A stretch of DNA of 24,741 nucleotides, taken from contig CANPWT010000006.1 in the NCBI GenBank assembly GCA_947584775.1, positions 1-24,741 on the forward strand. The letters run 5' to 3'. This stretch comes from an uncultured Clostridia bacterium. Its GTDB lineage: Bacteria > Bacillota > Clostridia > Christensenellales > UBA1242. The translations under genes were made by a program, and so were the position numbers. Of the stretch, positions 6,811-13,243 are shown one piece after another. The notes beneath the pieces were generated by a model. It ran no database searches. It was not told the DNA's origin and worked only from the letters and a program-made list of their open reading frames with translations. Every line of letters begins with the position of its first letter. Position 1 is the first letter of the stretch.

Positions 6811-7464
6811 TTACTTGCTTTGTGCTGCTACTTCCGCTGCGAAATCGTCATTGCGTTTTGCTAGCCCTTCGCCCATTACCATTAAAACAAATCTTCTTAT
6901 GGTTATTTTTTCACCAATTTTTGCAATAAATTCGGTTAAAACATCTTTAACTTTTTTCTTGCCGTCTGGATCTTTAATGTATGGTTGTTCTAGCAATACC
7001 ACTTCTTCGTAGTATTTGTTCATTTTACCATCAACAATTTTATCTACCATAGCGGCAGGTTTGCCTTCGTTTAATAATTGAGCACGGTTGATTTCACGCT
7101 CTTTGGCAACAACATCTTGTGGTAGTTCTTCAACACTTACACAAATTGGACGGCTTGCAACAATTTGCATTGCGATGTTGTGAGCAAACTCATGCAACTC
7201 TTCGTTTTTTGCAACAAAGTCGGTTTCGGTGTTAATTTCAACAAGGGAAGCAAAACTTCCGTTGCCATGAATATAAGATTCAATAAAGCCTTCGGCTGCT
7301 ATTCTGCCCTCTTTTTTAGCGGCTTTGGTTATGCCTCTTTCACGCAAAATTTCAATTGCCTTATTTGTGTCGCCATTAGCGTCTGTTAAGGCTTTTTTGC
7401 AGTCCATCATGCCTGCACCTGTTAAATCTCTAAGATTTGCAACATCTTTTGCTGTGATATTCAT
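6811..7464 (-). CDS. tsf: Elongation factor Ts (short form)
   Basis: 217 residues, shorter than the ~283-293 residues of E. coli or B. subtilis but in line with the short EF-Ts form with a reduced core domain. The N-terminal UBA-like domain with LRDLTGAGMMDCKKAL, the signature NTETDFVAKNEEL, and the C-terminal module ending FAAEVAAQSK are all present. It recharges EF-Tu by releasing GDP. An AAGGAG ribosome binding site precedes the ATG, 11 bases after rpsB, with which it shares promoter 8408-8436. The last 30 or so bases of the gene are the source of, or related to, the repeat array that follows. Confidence 0.96.
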   Translation of the reverse strand: MNITAKDVANLRDLTGAGMMDCKKALTDANGDTNKAIEILRERGITKAAKKEGRIAAEGFIESYIHGNGSFASLVEINTETDFVAKNEELHEFAHNIAMQIVASRPICVSVEELPQDVVAKEREINRAQLLNEGKPAAMVDKIVDGKMNKYYEEVVLLEQPYIKDPDGKKKVKDVLTEFIAKIGEKITIRRFVLMVMGEGLAKRNDDFAAEVAAQSK

Positions 7465-7475
7465 AAATTCTCCTT

Positions 7476-8303
7476 TTATTCAGCCTTAGGCTCAGATTTT
7501 TCTTTTTTAATTACTCTTTTTTTCTTTTCAACAGGTTTGTCTTCGTCTTTAACAATTTCGCCTGTCACCACACTTTCCATGCTAACTTCTTCGTCATTTC
7601 CGTTTAAATCGTGAAGAACAACGCCGCCCTTAGCCTCTAAAATAGCATCGGTTAATGCGCTTAAAATTAATTTAACGCTGCCAATTGCATCGTCATTTGC
7701 TGGGATGCAAACGGTTACATCGTCTGGGTCGCTGTTGGTGTCCACAATGCCAACAACCGGAATGTTAAGCCTTTTTGCTTCTTTAACTGCAATGTGTTCG
7801 GTGTGTGGGTCTACCAAAATGATAAGGCCTGGCAATGCGGTCATATCTTTAATGCCGCCAAGGTTGAACAACAATTTATCTCTTTCTTGTTTAAGTTTGA
7901 TAACTTCTTTTTTAGGAAGAAGGTCAAAATCGCCCATAGCCTCCATATTGTTAAGTTTGTTCATCCTATCAATTCTTTTCCTGATAGTGGTAAAATTGGT
8001 TAATGTGCCACCCAACCAACGGGTGTTAACATAAAACATGCCAGCGCGCTCTGCTTCCTGCTTAACGGTTTCGCTTGCTTGTTTTTTAGTGCCAACAAAT
8101 AGCACAGTTGCACCAGACATAACCTTTTCTTTAATATAAACATAGGCTGCGTCTATTTGTTTTGAAGTATCCTCTAAGTTTAAGATATGGATATCATTCC
8201 TATCTGTGTAGATATACTTCTTCATTTTAGGATTCCATTTCCTAGTTTGGTGACCAAAATGACATCCGGCCTCCAATAATTGTTTCATTGAAATAACTGA
8301 CAT
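7476..8303 (-). CDS. rpsB: 30S ribosomal protein S2
   Basis: I choose the ATG at 8301-8303 (MSVISMKQLLEAG) because CAGGAGG lies just upstream and S2 proteins start this way. The frame stays open 24 codons further up, but those codons lie in the folded leader. The 275-residue product shows GCHFGHQTRKWNPKM, the coiled central part with KK-ASETVK-EAERAGMFYVN, RWLGGTLTNF, and PGLIILVDPHTEHIAVKEAKRL, all standard S2. The last 40 residues are a charged Lys/Glu-rich tail. It heads the rpsB-tsf operon. Confidence 0.96.
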   Translation of the reverse strand: MSVISMKQLLEAGCHFGHQTRKWNPKMKKYIYTDRNDIHILNLEDTSKQIDAAYVYIKEKVMSGATVLFVGTKKQASETVKQEAERAGMFYVNTRWLGGTLTNFTTIRKRIDRMNKLNNMEAMGDFDLLPKKEVIKLKQERDKLLFNLGGIKDMTALPGLIILVDPHTEHIAVKEAKRLNIPVVGIVDTNSDPDDVTVCIPANDDAIGSVKLILSALTDAILEAKGGVVLHDLNGNDEEVSMESVVTGEIVKDEDKPVEKKKRVIKKEKSEPKAE

Positions 8304-8401
8304 AATTTTCCTCCTGTTTGTCACTTCCCCAGCAGTCCTCTTGTTACACACCGCGTTTGCGGAACAGACTAACAATCGTGCTGGGTGCTTATTCGTTAAA
8401 C
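8304..8401 (-). promoter_or_regulatory. Structured 5' leader of rpsB-tsf (candidate S2 autoregulatory leader)
   Basis: The RNA between the promoter and the rpsB ribosome binding site can fold into nested helices on the minus strand: an outer seven-pair stem CCCAGCA/TGCTGGG (8379-8385 with 8328-8334), a middle stem TTGTTA/TAACAA (8370-8375 with 8341-8346), and an apical hairpin CCGC/GCGG (8351-8354 with 8359-8362). It ends close to the Shine-Dalgarno sequence. Ribosomal protein operons are often controlled by such leaders; binding of S2 here is inference. Confidence 0.65.
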
Positions 8402-8407
8402 TTAGCT

Positions 8408-8436
8408 ATTGTAGCAAATTAAAATGTTTCTGTCAA
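8408..8436 (-). promoter_or_regulatory. Strong promoter of rpsB-tsf
   Basis: Minus strand TTGACA (8431-8436), 17-base spacer, TACAAT (8408-8413). The predicted transcript starts near 8401 and includes the folded leader. It lies about 70 bases after the stop of the leucine-rich repeat gene, with no clear terminator between. Confidence 0.88.
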
Positions 8437-8506
8437 TAAATTTTATTAAATTTTTAAAATTTGCTAATTTTTTAATTCTATTAGGCCCTTGCATTAGATA
8501 TTTTGT

Positions 8507-10153
8507 TTATAAATTATCCTCTTGCCCAAGATTTTCATCATTTGAATTATTTAATGTTTTTTGACAATGCTTTTTAAGGTTCCTTTTTGCTTGTTTAACA
8601 TTTTCCTCAACTTGTTTATTTAGCCTTTTAATTCGCTTTTCCATATATTTAGAAGTTATATTTAATTTTGGTAAATTCAATTTTATTAAATTTTTATTGT
8701 TTTCTAAAAACCACGTATCATAACATGTTTCTAAATTTGGTAAATCTAGTTCGGTTAACGATCGATTGTTGTTTAAAAATCCAAGTCCAACCGTTGTTAA
8801 TTTTGGTAAATCTAGTTCGGTTAACGATCGATTGTTGCATAAAAATCCAAGTCCAACCGTTGTTAATTTTGGTGCATATAATTTTTTTAAAGATTCATTT
8901 CCCCATAAAAAGCAATCCCCTACTGTTGTTAAACTAGGCAAATCTAGTTTGATTAATGATGGGTTATAAAATAAAAAGTAATCCCCTACTGTTGTTAATT
9001 TTGGTAAATTTAATTTAGTTAATGATCTATTATAATCCAAAAAATAATCACCAATGGACACTACATTTTGCAAATTTAATTCGGTTAATGATGTATTATA
9101 ACTTAGAAAACAATTCCCCAATTCTATTACATTAGGGTTGGTATAGCCAACAATTGAATTAGATTTTGATAAGGTTAAACCAACTTCTTTGCCGTCTATA
9201 GGGGTGAAAACGATGGTTTTGCTGCCATCTTTGTTTTTAACTACATCTAGGTTAGATATTTCACCCAAACTTTGTACAAAAGCATCTTCATATCCATGAG
9301 CACCATGTTGTGGTTTAACAGTGTTGGTTTGTTTGTCTACAACATAGTTGTCTGCAAGGATGTATCTTGCCTTATCAAGTTCTATAACTCGACCATGGTT
9401 TAAAATTATGTTGTTTTCACAATAACAAATGCCATTTATTTCCACATTAACCTTATAAAATTTACCGTCTCCACCCAAGCGGTAACCTGGAATTTCGAAA
9501 TTTTTATCGAAGGATAGCAATTTTATGCCATAGGTTTTTGTAAAGGATTCAGTTAGGCCGGGGATAATATTATCTAGGTTATTGCTAAAAGTTGCGTCTG
9601 GGTTATTTACTGTGTGATTATACCTGTTTTTAATGGACAATGTGCTTTGATTGCCTTTGGAAAATTGAATGCTAATTACACTTGTGCCATACTCGTCCTG
9701 TCTGGTTGGCCGAGTAAAATTTTTTCGTTTAATTTTACCCACATCTTTTTTAACGGCAAACCATACGCGGCATTTATTTAGTCTGCCGCCGTTAAATGTG
9801 CAAAGTTTTTCTCCCTCCGCATAATATTTTTTAAAGGATTGAACTTCTTCTTCCGTTTTGCATTCTGGGTAAAGGATGTAACCTGCCTCGTCTAAAAGTT
9901 CTTCGGGCGATTTTACTTCGCGTTCGCTAATCTCAGCCTTTTCAACATCAACGAAGCTGAAAATAAAAGACTTAAATTCGTCCTGCAGCGGCAAAACATC
10001 CTCGTACAACGAGCGGGATGGCGCAAAATGGTTAGAAATGACATTTGAAAGCACGCCCTCATGCTCTAAAATTGTTGGAAAAAGTTCCCTACATAAATGT
10101 GCAAAATTTTCGCCATAATGTTTTTTTATAAATTTTAAATCCTTACCTTCCAT
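8507..10153 (-). CDS. Cytoplasmic leucine-rich repeat protein with an uncharacterised N-terminal domain
   Basis: 548 residues, no signal peptide or membrane segment. Residues 1-130 are mixed and charged. Residues about 150-200 (GTSVISIQFSKGN, LSIKNRYNHTVNNPDATF, NIIPGL) look like a conserved, globular, unknown domain. Residues about 335-500 are seven 22-residue leucine-rich repeats of the pattern SLTELDLPKLTTVG-FL-NN, related to BspA-type repeats. The tail (501-535) is strongly basic and helical. Two neighbouring repeats are 64/66 identical in DNA (8736-8867), so the array is evolving by recent duplication. The ATG overlaps the stop of the preceding unknown gene (TAATG), so it is the last gene of the ruvX operon. 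Function unknown; repeats of this kind usually bind proteins. Confidence 0.85.
   Translation of the reverse strand: MEGKDLKFIKKHYGENFAHLCRELFPTILEHEGVLSNVISNHFAPSRSLYEDVLPLQDEFKSFIFSFVDVEKAEISEREVKSPEELLDEAGYILYPECKTEEEVQSFKKYYAEGEKLCTFNGGRLNKCRVWFAVKKDVGKIKRKNFTRPTRQDEYGTSVISIQFSKGNQSTLSIKNRYNHTVNNPDATFSNNLDNIIPGLTESFTKTYGIKLLSFDKNFEIPGYRLGGDGKFYKVNVEINGICYCENNIILNHGRVIELDKARYILADNYVVDKQTNTVKPQHGAHGYEDAFVQSLGEISNLDVVKNKDGSKTIVFTPIDGKEVGLTLSKSNSIVGYTNPNVIELGNCFLSYNTSLTELNLQNVVSIGDYFLDYNRSLTKLNLPKLTTVGDYFLFYNPSLIKLDLPSLTTVGDCFLWGNESLKKLYAPKLTTVGLGFLCNNRSLTELDLPKLTTVGLGFLNNNRSLTELDLPNLETCYDTWFLENNKNLIKLNLPKLNITSKYMEKRIKRLNKQVEENVKQAKRNLKKHCQKTLNNSNDENLGQEDNL
8736..8867 (-). repeat. Recently duplicated 66-base leucine-rich repeat unit
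   Basis: Bases 8736-8801 and 8802-8867 differ at only two positions, while flanking repeats with the same protein pattern have drifted much further. Each unit encodes one 22-residue leucine-rich repeat in frame, which points to recent tandem duplication by slippage or unequal exchange. Confidence 0.9.
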
Positions 10154-10449
10154 TAGCCGTACACCCTTTTTAAAACGTATTTTTTATCTTTTGTGTTGAA
10201 ACCAATTATGTGTTCCTTATATTGTTCAGCAATTGCCTTATCTTTAACAAGTTCAAAGCAAAGGCTATGCACATAGTTTAGCGAGCGAGTGTTAAGCCAA
10301 TGCTCTGGAATAATTAAAACATCACCCATCTCGGGCTGACGAACACCAAAAAACTCTAAGTTTAACGAATGTTGAATTTTTTTATTTTCTAACACATATT
10401 CGCCAAACTCGCCTTTTTTTACCACGGTTAATTTAATTAAATTTGACAT
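10153..10449 (-). CDS. Unknown conserved-looking small protein coupled to the LRR gene
   Basis: 98 residues from the ATG at 10447-10449 (MSNLIKLTVVKKGEFGEYVL). A GTG three codons upstream (10456-10458) overlaps the DUF1292 stop and could be the start instead, adding MNN. The GGTG formed there may serve as ribosome binding site for the ATG. The protein is soluble and mixed alpha/beta, with PEMGDVLIIPEHWLN in the middle and a basic end KKYVLKRVYG. I do not recognise a family. It sits between DUF1292 and the LRR gene with stop/start overlap at the latter, so their synthesis is probably coupled. Confidence 0.75.
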   Translation of the reverse strand: MSNLIKLTVVKKGEFGEYVLENKKIQHSLNLEFFGVRQPEMGDVLIIPEHWLNTRSLNYVHSLCFELVKDKAIAEQYKEHIIGFNTKDKKYVLKRVYG

Positions 10450-10450
10450 G

Positions 10451-10792
10451 TTATTCACCGATTAAATCTTGATAGATTTTTAAAACTTTATCTATTATTT
10501 TTTCATCGCGTTCAATTTCAAGGTCATGCTTAGCCTCGTTTATATAAAACAAAACGCCCTCGCCCTCGTTTACGCCTTCCATCGGGGTTATTGGAATTAA
10601 AATTGTGTATAATTTAGATAAAGTTTCGCTAATTTCTAGTGGAATAACGGCAATTTGTTCAAACTCTATTGGCTTATTGTCCTCGCCATAAAGTGTGATG
10701 TTTTCCGTGTTATTTTCGTCTAGGATTTGTTCAAGTGGGTCGTTTACTTTTTTTGCTTTTGGTGTTTTAATTTCATCTCTTAAATCTTTCAT
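10451..10792 (-). CDS. DUF1292 family protein (YrzB-like)
   Basis: 113 residues. The centre (ITLYGEDNKPIEFEQIAVIPLE, then LYTILIPITPMEG and GVLFYINE) matches the pattern of the small acidic DUF1292 proteins, which have a beta-rich core and a C-terminal helix (IDKVLKIYQDLIGE). The biochemical role is unknown. In Firmicutes these genes lie next to ruvX, as here. Its ATG overlaps the ruvX TGA stop (ATGA), so the two are translationally coupled. The N-terminal 25 residues are charged and probably disordered. Confidence 0.8.
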   Translation of the reverse strand: MKDLRDEIKTPKAKKVNDPLEQILDENNTENITLYGEDNKPIEFEQIAVIPLEISETLSKLYTILIPITPMEGVNEGEGVLFYINEAKHDLEIERDEKIIDKVLKIYQDLIGE

Positions 10793-11205
10793 AATCTCTC
10801 CCTACTATCTAGATAATCTTGTAAAATTATTGAGGCGGCAAATGAATCTAACTTTTGTTTGCGTTTGCGCCAATCTTTTTCGCGCTGCTTTAACATATCT
10901 TCTGCCATGACGCTTGTTAGACGCTCATCCACAAACTCAGTTTTTACATTTGTTAAATTGGCAATTTTGCTAACAAATTGGCGGGTTAATTTTGCAATTT
11001 CTTGCTCCTCGCCCTGCATATTTAGTGGCAAACCGCAAACAATTTCTTCCACCTTAAAATCTTTAATGAGTGTTGTAAAATACGCAATGTCCGCCTGCTC
11101 ATTTTGCCTAACATAAGTTTTGTAAGGCGTGGATATAATTTTAAGTTCATCACTAAACGCTATGCCAATGCGCGACATGCCAAAATCAAGCCCCATAATT
11201 CTCAT
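10789..11205 (-). CDS. ruvX: RuvX/YqgF-type nuclease, pre-16S rRNA processing and Holliday junction resolvase fold
   Basis: 138 residues with the complete RNase H-like signature: MRIMGLDFGMSRIGIAFSD (first catalytic Asp at residue 7), EEIVCGLPLNMQGEEQE, EFVDERLTSVMAE, and the C-terminal KLDSFAASIILQDYL with the last Asp. YqgF matures the 5' end of 16S rRNA. It ends at TGA, overlapping the DUF1292 ATG. No ribosome binding site precedes the ATG, and a promoter-like element ends only seven bases before it, so the mRNA may be leaderless. In many Firmicutes alaS and ireB come just upstream; here they are missing. Confidence 0.92.
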   Translation of the reverse strand: MRIMGLDFGMSRIGIAFSDELKIISTPYKTYVRQNEQADIAYFTTLIKDFKVEEIVCGLPLNMQGEEQEIAKLTRQFVSKIANLTNVKTEFVDERLTSVMAEDMLKQREKDWRKRKQKLDSFAASIILQDYLDSRERL

Positions 11206-11212
11206 ACAATAT

Positions 11213-11241
11213 ATATTAACATAAAATAAAATAAAAGTAAA
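11213..11241 (-). promoter_or_regulatory. Probable promoter of the ruvX-DUF1292-unknown-LRR operon
   Basis: Minus strand -35 TTTACT (11236-11241), 17-base spacer, -10 TAATAT (11213-11218) with an extended -10 TG. It is the only promoter-like element between the terminator 11286-11309 and ruvX. The -35 is poor and the background AT-rich, so confidence is moderate. Confidence 0.55.
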
Positions 11242-11285
11242 GTGATAAGTATATTTAAAATAAAAGAATTAAAAAGTTAAATAAA

Positions 11286-11309
11286 AAAAATCTCCGAGCG
11301 GAGATTTTT
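11286..11309 (-). terminator. Symmetrical rho-independent terminator after the small membrane protein gene
   Basis: Five G/C-containing pairs (11291-11295 with 11300-11304) extended by five A-T pairs (11286-11290 with 11305-11309) around a four-base loop, followed by T residues on the minus strand. It directly follows the stop codon at 11311-11313. Confidence 0.85.
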
Positions 11310-11310
11310 A

Positions 11311-11484
11311 TTAATTATTTTCTTTCTTTTTAGTGTTGGATTTAACTTCGTCTTTAATGTCGGTTATAATTTCCTTACCCTTTTCCACGCCTTTTTCAAC
11401 AGTGTCGCTTAAAGGTTTATTACATTTACAAGCAATTGCACCAATAACAAAGCCAATACCTACGCCAATTAATAATTCTTTCAT
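11311..11484 (-). CDS. Small glycine-zipper membrane protein (YtxH-like)
   Basis: A 57-residue protein translated by hand from the ATG at 11482-11484, preceded by a strong GGAGG. It begins with a short hydrophobic, glycine-rich segment (MKELLIGVGIGFVIGAIACK, about residues 4-18) and continues as a charged, probably helical tail (DTVEKGVEKGKEIITDIKDE) ending in lysines. This is the plan of YtxH-type proteins: one membrane anchor plus a cytoplasmic amphipathic helix. C19 and C21 follow the membrane segment. It lies 58 bases after the iscU-like gene and before a terminator, so it is probably co-transcribed with iscSU. Function unknown. Confidence 0.75.
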   Translation of the reverse strand: MKELLIGVGIGFVIGAIACKCNKPLSDTVEKGVEKGKEIITDIKDEVKSNTKKKENN

Positions 11485-11542
11485 ATTTCCTCCTACTTTA
11501 TTTTTTGCGGAAATTGTAAAAATATGTAGGATTAGTGAAGAA

Positions 11543-11911
11543 CTATTTGTTAGTTTTTTCCAATTTTTCTTTATAATTATCTACTGCCAATTTTAGGCAA
11601 TCTATGCAAAAATCTATATCTATTGGCTGGTCATCGCCCAGGGCTTTTTTAATTGAATATGGGTCTAAAAACAAGCCAATTACAAGTTTGCCGGTAACCA
11701 TTTCGGCAATTGTGGAGCAAATTGCAATTATGTATGGGTTGGCCTGCGCGCGGAAATTGCATTTTGTTATAACCGCATTTTCCACCCTAAGCGAAAATTC
11801 TACATGGGCGGTATTATCTTCGTTATACAAATCTGCAATGCCGTCTGGTTTAGAAATTCTGCCCGCATTAACCGGGTTGTTTAATACATTTAAAACTACT
11901 TGGCTATACAT
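11543..11911 (-). CDS. Divergent IscU/NifU-type iron-sulfur scaffold-like protein
   Basis: 122 residues with the IscU N-terminal plan: YSQVVLNVLNNPVNAGRISKPDG parallels the family's YS-KV-DHF-NPRNVG-----DG, and LKLAVDNYKEK parallels the C-terminal helix. The usual three cysteine ligands are not all there: the NPxCGD motif is replaced by YNEDN (residues 29-33), and GCGxAIASS by QANPYIIAICS (56-66). Only C102 aligns with the third ligand, and it lies in a new CxxC (C102, C105). It starts at the iscS stop (TAATG overlap), so it is coupled to the cysteine desulfurase. It may be an altered scaffold, sulfur acceptor or regulator. Confidence 0.75.
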   Translation of the reverse strand: MYSQVVLNVLNNPVNAGRISKPDGIADLYNEDNTAHVEFSLRVENAVITKCNFRAQANPYIIAICSTIAEMVTGKLVIGLFLDPYSIKKALGDDQPIDIDFCIDCLKLAVDNYKEKLEKTNK

Positions 11912-13098
11912 TATTTATCCCCCTTTCTTTTACGAGTTTTCATGCCATAGGTTGAAGAGAAACTGCGCAATTCTTCCACTGCTTTGGCAATTATTGCAAT
12001 TGCCTCGTCAAGTTGCTCGTACGAATTATGTTTGCTTAGGCTAAACCTGATTGTGCTGCGCGCATCGTCATTTTTTAAGCCAATGGCTTGTAAAACATGG
12101 GAAACTGTTAAACTATTGCTTGTGCAAGCGCTGCCAGTTGAAACTGCAACGCCCATTAAGTCTAGTTTAGTTAACAAACTTTCGCCGTCCACACCGGTAA
12201 ATGTTGCCGATATAATTTGTGGAACTTTTTGTTTAACAGGCGCATTGATTACAACATTTTCAATTTCGGTTGTTAGTTTTGATGTAAAATATTCGCTAAG
12301 AAGGCGCAATTTGTGTTTGTTTGCTTTAATATCGCGGTAAGCAATTTCACTTGCTTTGCCAAAGCCAACAATTGCAGGAGTGTTTAATGTTCCGCCACGT
12401 TTGCCCCTTTCCTGATTGCCGCCAAAGATTATTGGGTCTATTTTAACTTTGTTAGAAACATATAATGCGCCAACACCCTTAGGACCATAAATTTTGTGGG
12501 CAGAAATTGTTAATGCGTCTATTTTTAAATCGTCCACATCAATTTCCATATTGCCATATAATTGAACGGCGTCTGTGTGGAAAATTATGCCTTTTTCATG
12601 TGCGGTGTAAGCAATGGCTTTTAGGTTTTGGATTGTGCCAAGTTCGTTATTAGCGGACATTATTGAAATTAAAATTGTGCTTGGCTTGATTGCTTTTAAA
12701 AGTTCGGTAAAAACTACAAAACCATTTTTATCTACGTCCAAATAGGTTACATTAAAGCCATTTTGTTCAAGATAACGGCAAGCGCCCAAAACGGACTCAT
12801 GCTCTATTTTTGTGGTTATAATGTGGTTACCCTTGTTGCTGTTTGCCATTGCAATGCCAACGATTGCCCAGGTGTTGGCTTCACTGCCGCTGGATGTAAA
12901 ATAAATTTCGTTACTTTTGGCATTGATAGATTGCGCTATAATATCGCGGCTGTTATCTACCAGGCTGGCAGTTGCCCTACCAAAAGAGTGAACGGAACTT
13001 GAATTGCCATAGTTATCTGTTAAAACAGGCATCATTGCATTTAACACTTCCGCGCTAATCATTGTGGTGGACGCGTTGTCTAAATAAATTTTTTCCAT
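11911..13098 (-). CDS. iscS: Cysteine desulfurase (IscS/NifS type)
   Basis: 395 residues from the ATG at 13096-13098, chosen because AGGAG lies five bases upstream (an in-frame ATG six codons earlier lacks this). Motifs: YLDNASTT at the N-terminus, H100 in KIEHESV, DAVQ near 176, the PLP lysine K202 in SAHKIYGPKGVGALY, and the catalytic C325 in the loop STGSACTSNSL. The enzyme takes sulfur from cysteine and passes it to scaffold proteins and tRNA thiolation. The family order in Clostridia is iscS-iscU-mnmA-alaS; here mnmA is not next to it. It has its own strong promoter. Confidence 0.95.
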   Translation of the reverse strand: MEKIYLDNASTTMISAEVLNAMMPVLTDNYGNSSSVHSFGRATASLVDNSRDIIAQSINAKSNEIYFTSSGSEANTWAIVGIAMANSNKGNHIITTKIEHESVLGACRYLEQNGFNVTYLDVDKNGFVVFTELLKAIKPSTILISIMSANNELGTIQNLKAIAYTAHEKGIIFHTDAVQLYGNMEIDVDDLKIDALTISAHKIYGPKGVGALYVSNKVKIDPIIFGGNQERGKRGGTLNTPAIVGFGKASEIAYRDIKANKHKLRLLSEYFTSKLTTEIENVVINAPVKQKVPQIISATFTGVDGESLLTKLDLMGVAVSTGSACTSNSLTVSHVLQAIGLKNDDARSTIRFSLSKHNSYEQLDEAIAIIAKAVEELRSFSSTYGMKTRKRKGDK

Positions 13099-13129
13099 TT
13101 TTACTCCTAGTATCAAAAATATTTATTGA

Positions 13130-13158
13130 ATTTTAACATGATTGGCGTATTTTGTCAA
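13130..13158 (-). promoter_or_regulatory. Promoter of iscS-iscU-small membrane protein
   Basis: Minus strand TTGACA (13153-13158), 17-base spacer, TAAAAT (13130-13135). Leader of about 25 bases to the ATG. No obvious IscR-like operator or rrf2-type gene is seen upstream. Confidence 0.85.
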
Positions 13159-13216
13159 TAGCAAAAAATAAAATAAATTATTATTTTTATTATTTCTTAT
13201 TTAAAGTTTGCTAAAC

Positions 13217-13236
13217 AAAAAAGGGGTTGCCCCCAA
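13217..13236 (-). terminator. Short rho-independent terminator after trxA
   Basis: A GGGG/CCCC stem (13231-13234 with 13223-13226) around a GCAA loop on the minus strand, followed by six T. The stem is short but the tetraloop and T run fit a terminator at the end of the comM-trxA operon. Confidence 0.6.
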
Positions 13237-13243
13237 ATTTTAG

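Noticed and set aside
6625..6864. Plus-strand open frame of 79 codons across the tsf tail repeats, encoding a repeated LPLRIERDKSQSFSHL-type peptide
   Set aside because: It is the antisense of the repeat array and the tsf end, with no ribosome binding site; its periodicity comes from the DNA repeat.
8304..8375. A 24-residue N-terminal extension of ribosomal protein S2
   Set aside because: It lies within the folded leader, does not resemble S2, and the internal ATG has a strong Shine-Dalgarno sequence.
8440..8506. Terminator after the LRR gene
   Set aside because: Only A/T-only inverted repeats are present; no GC-containing stem with a T run, so I cannot support one.
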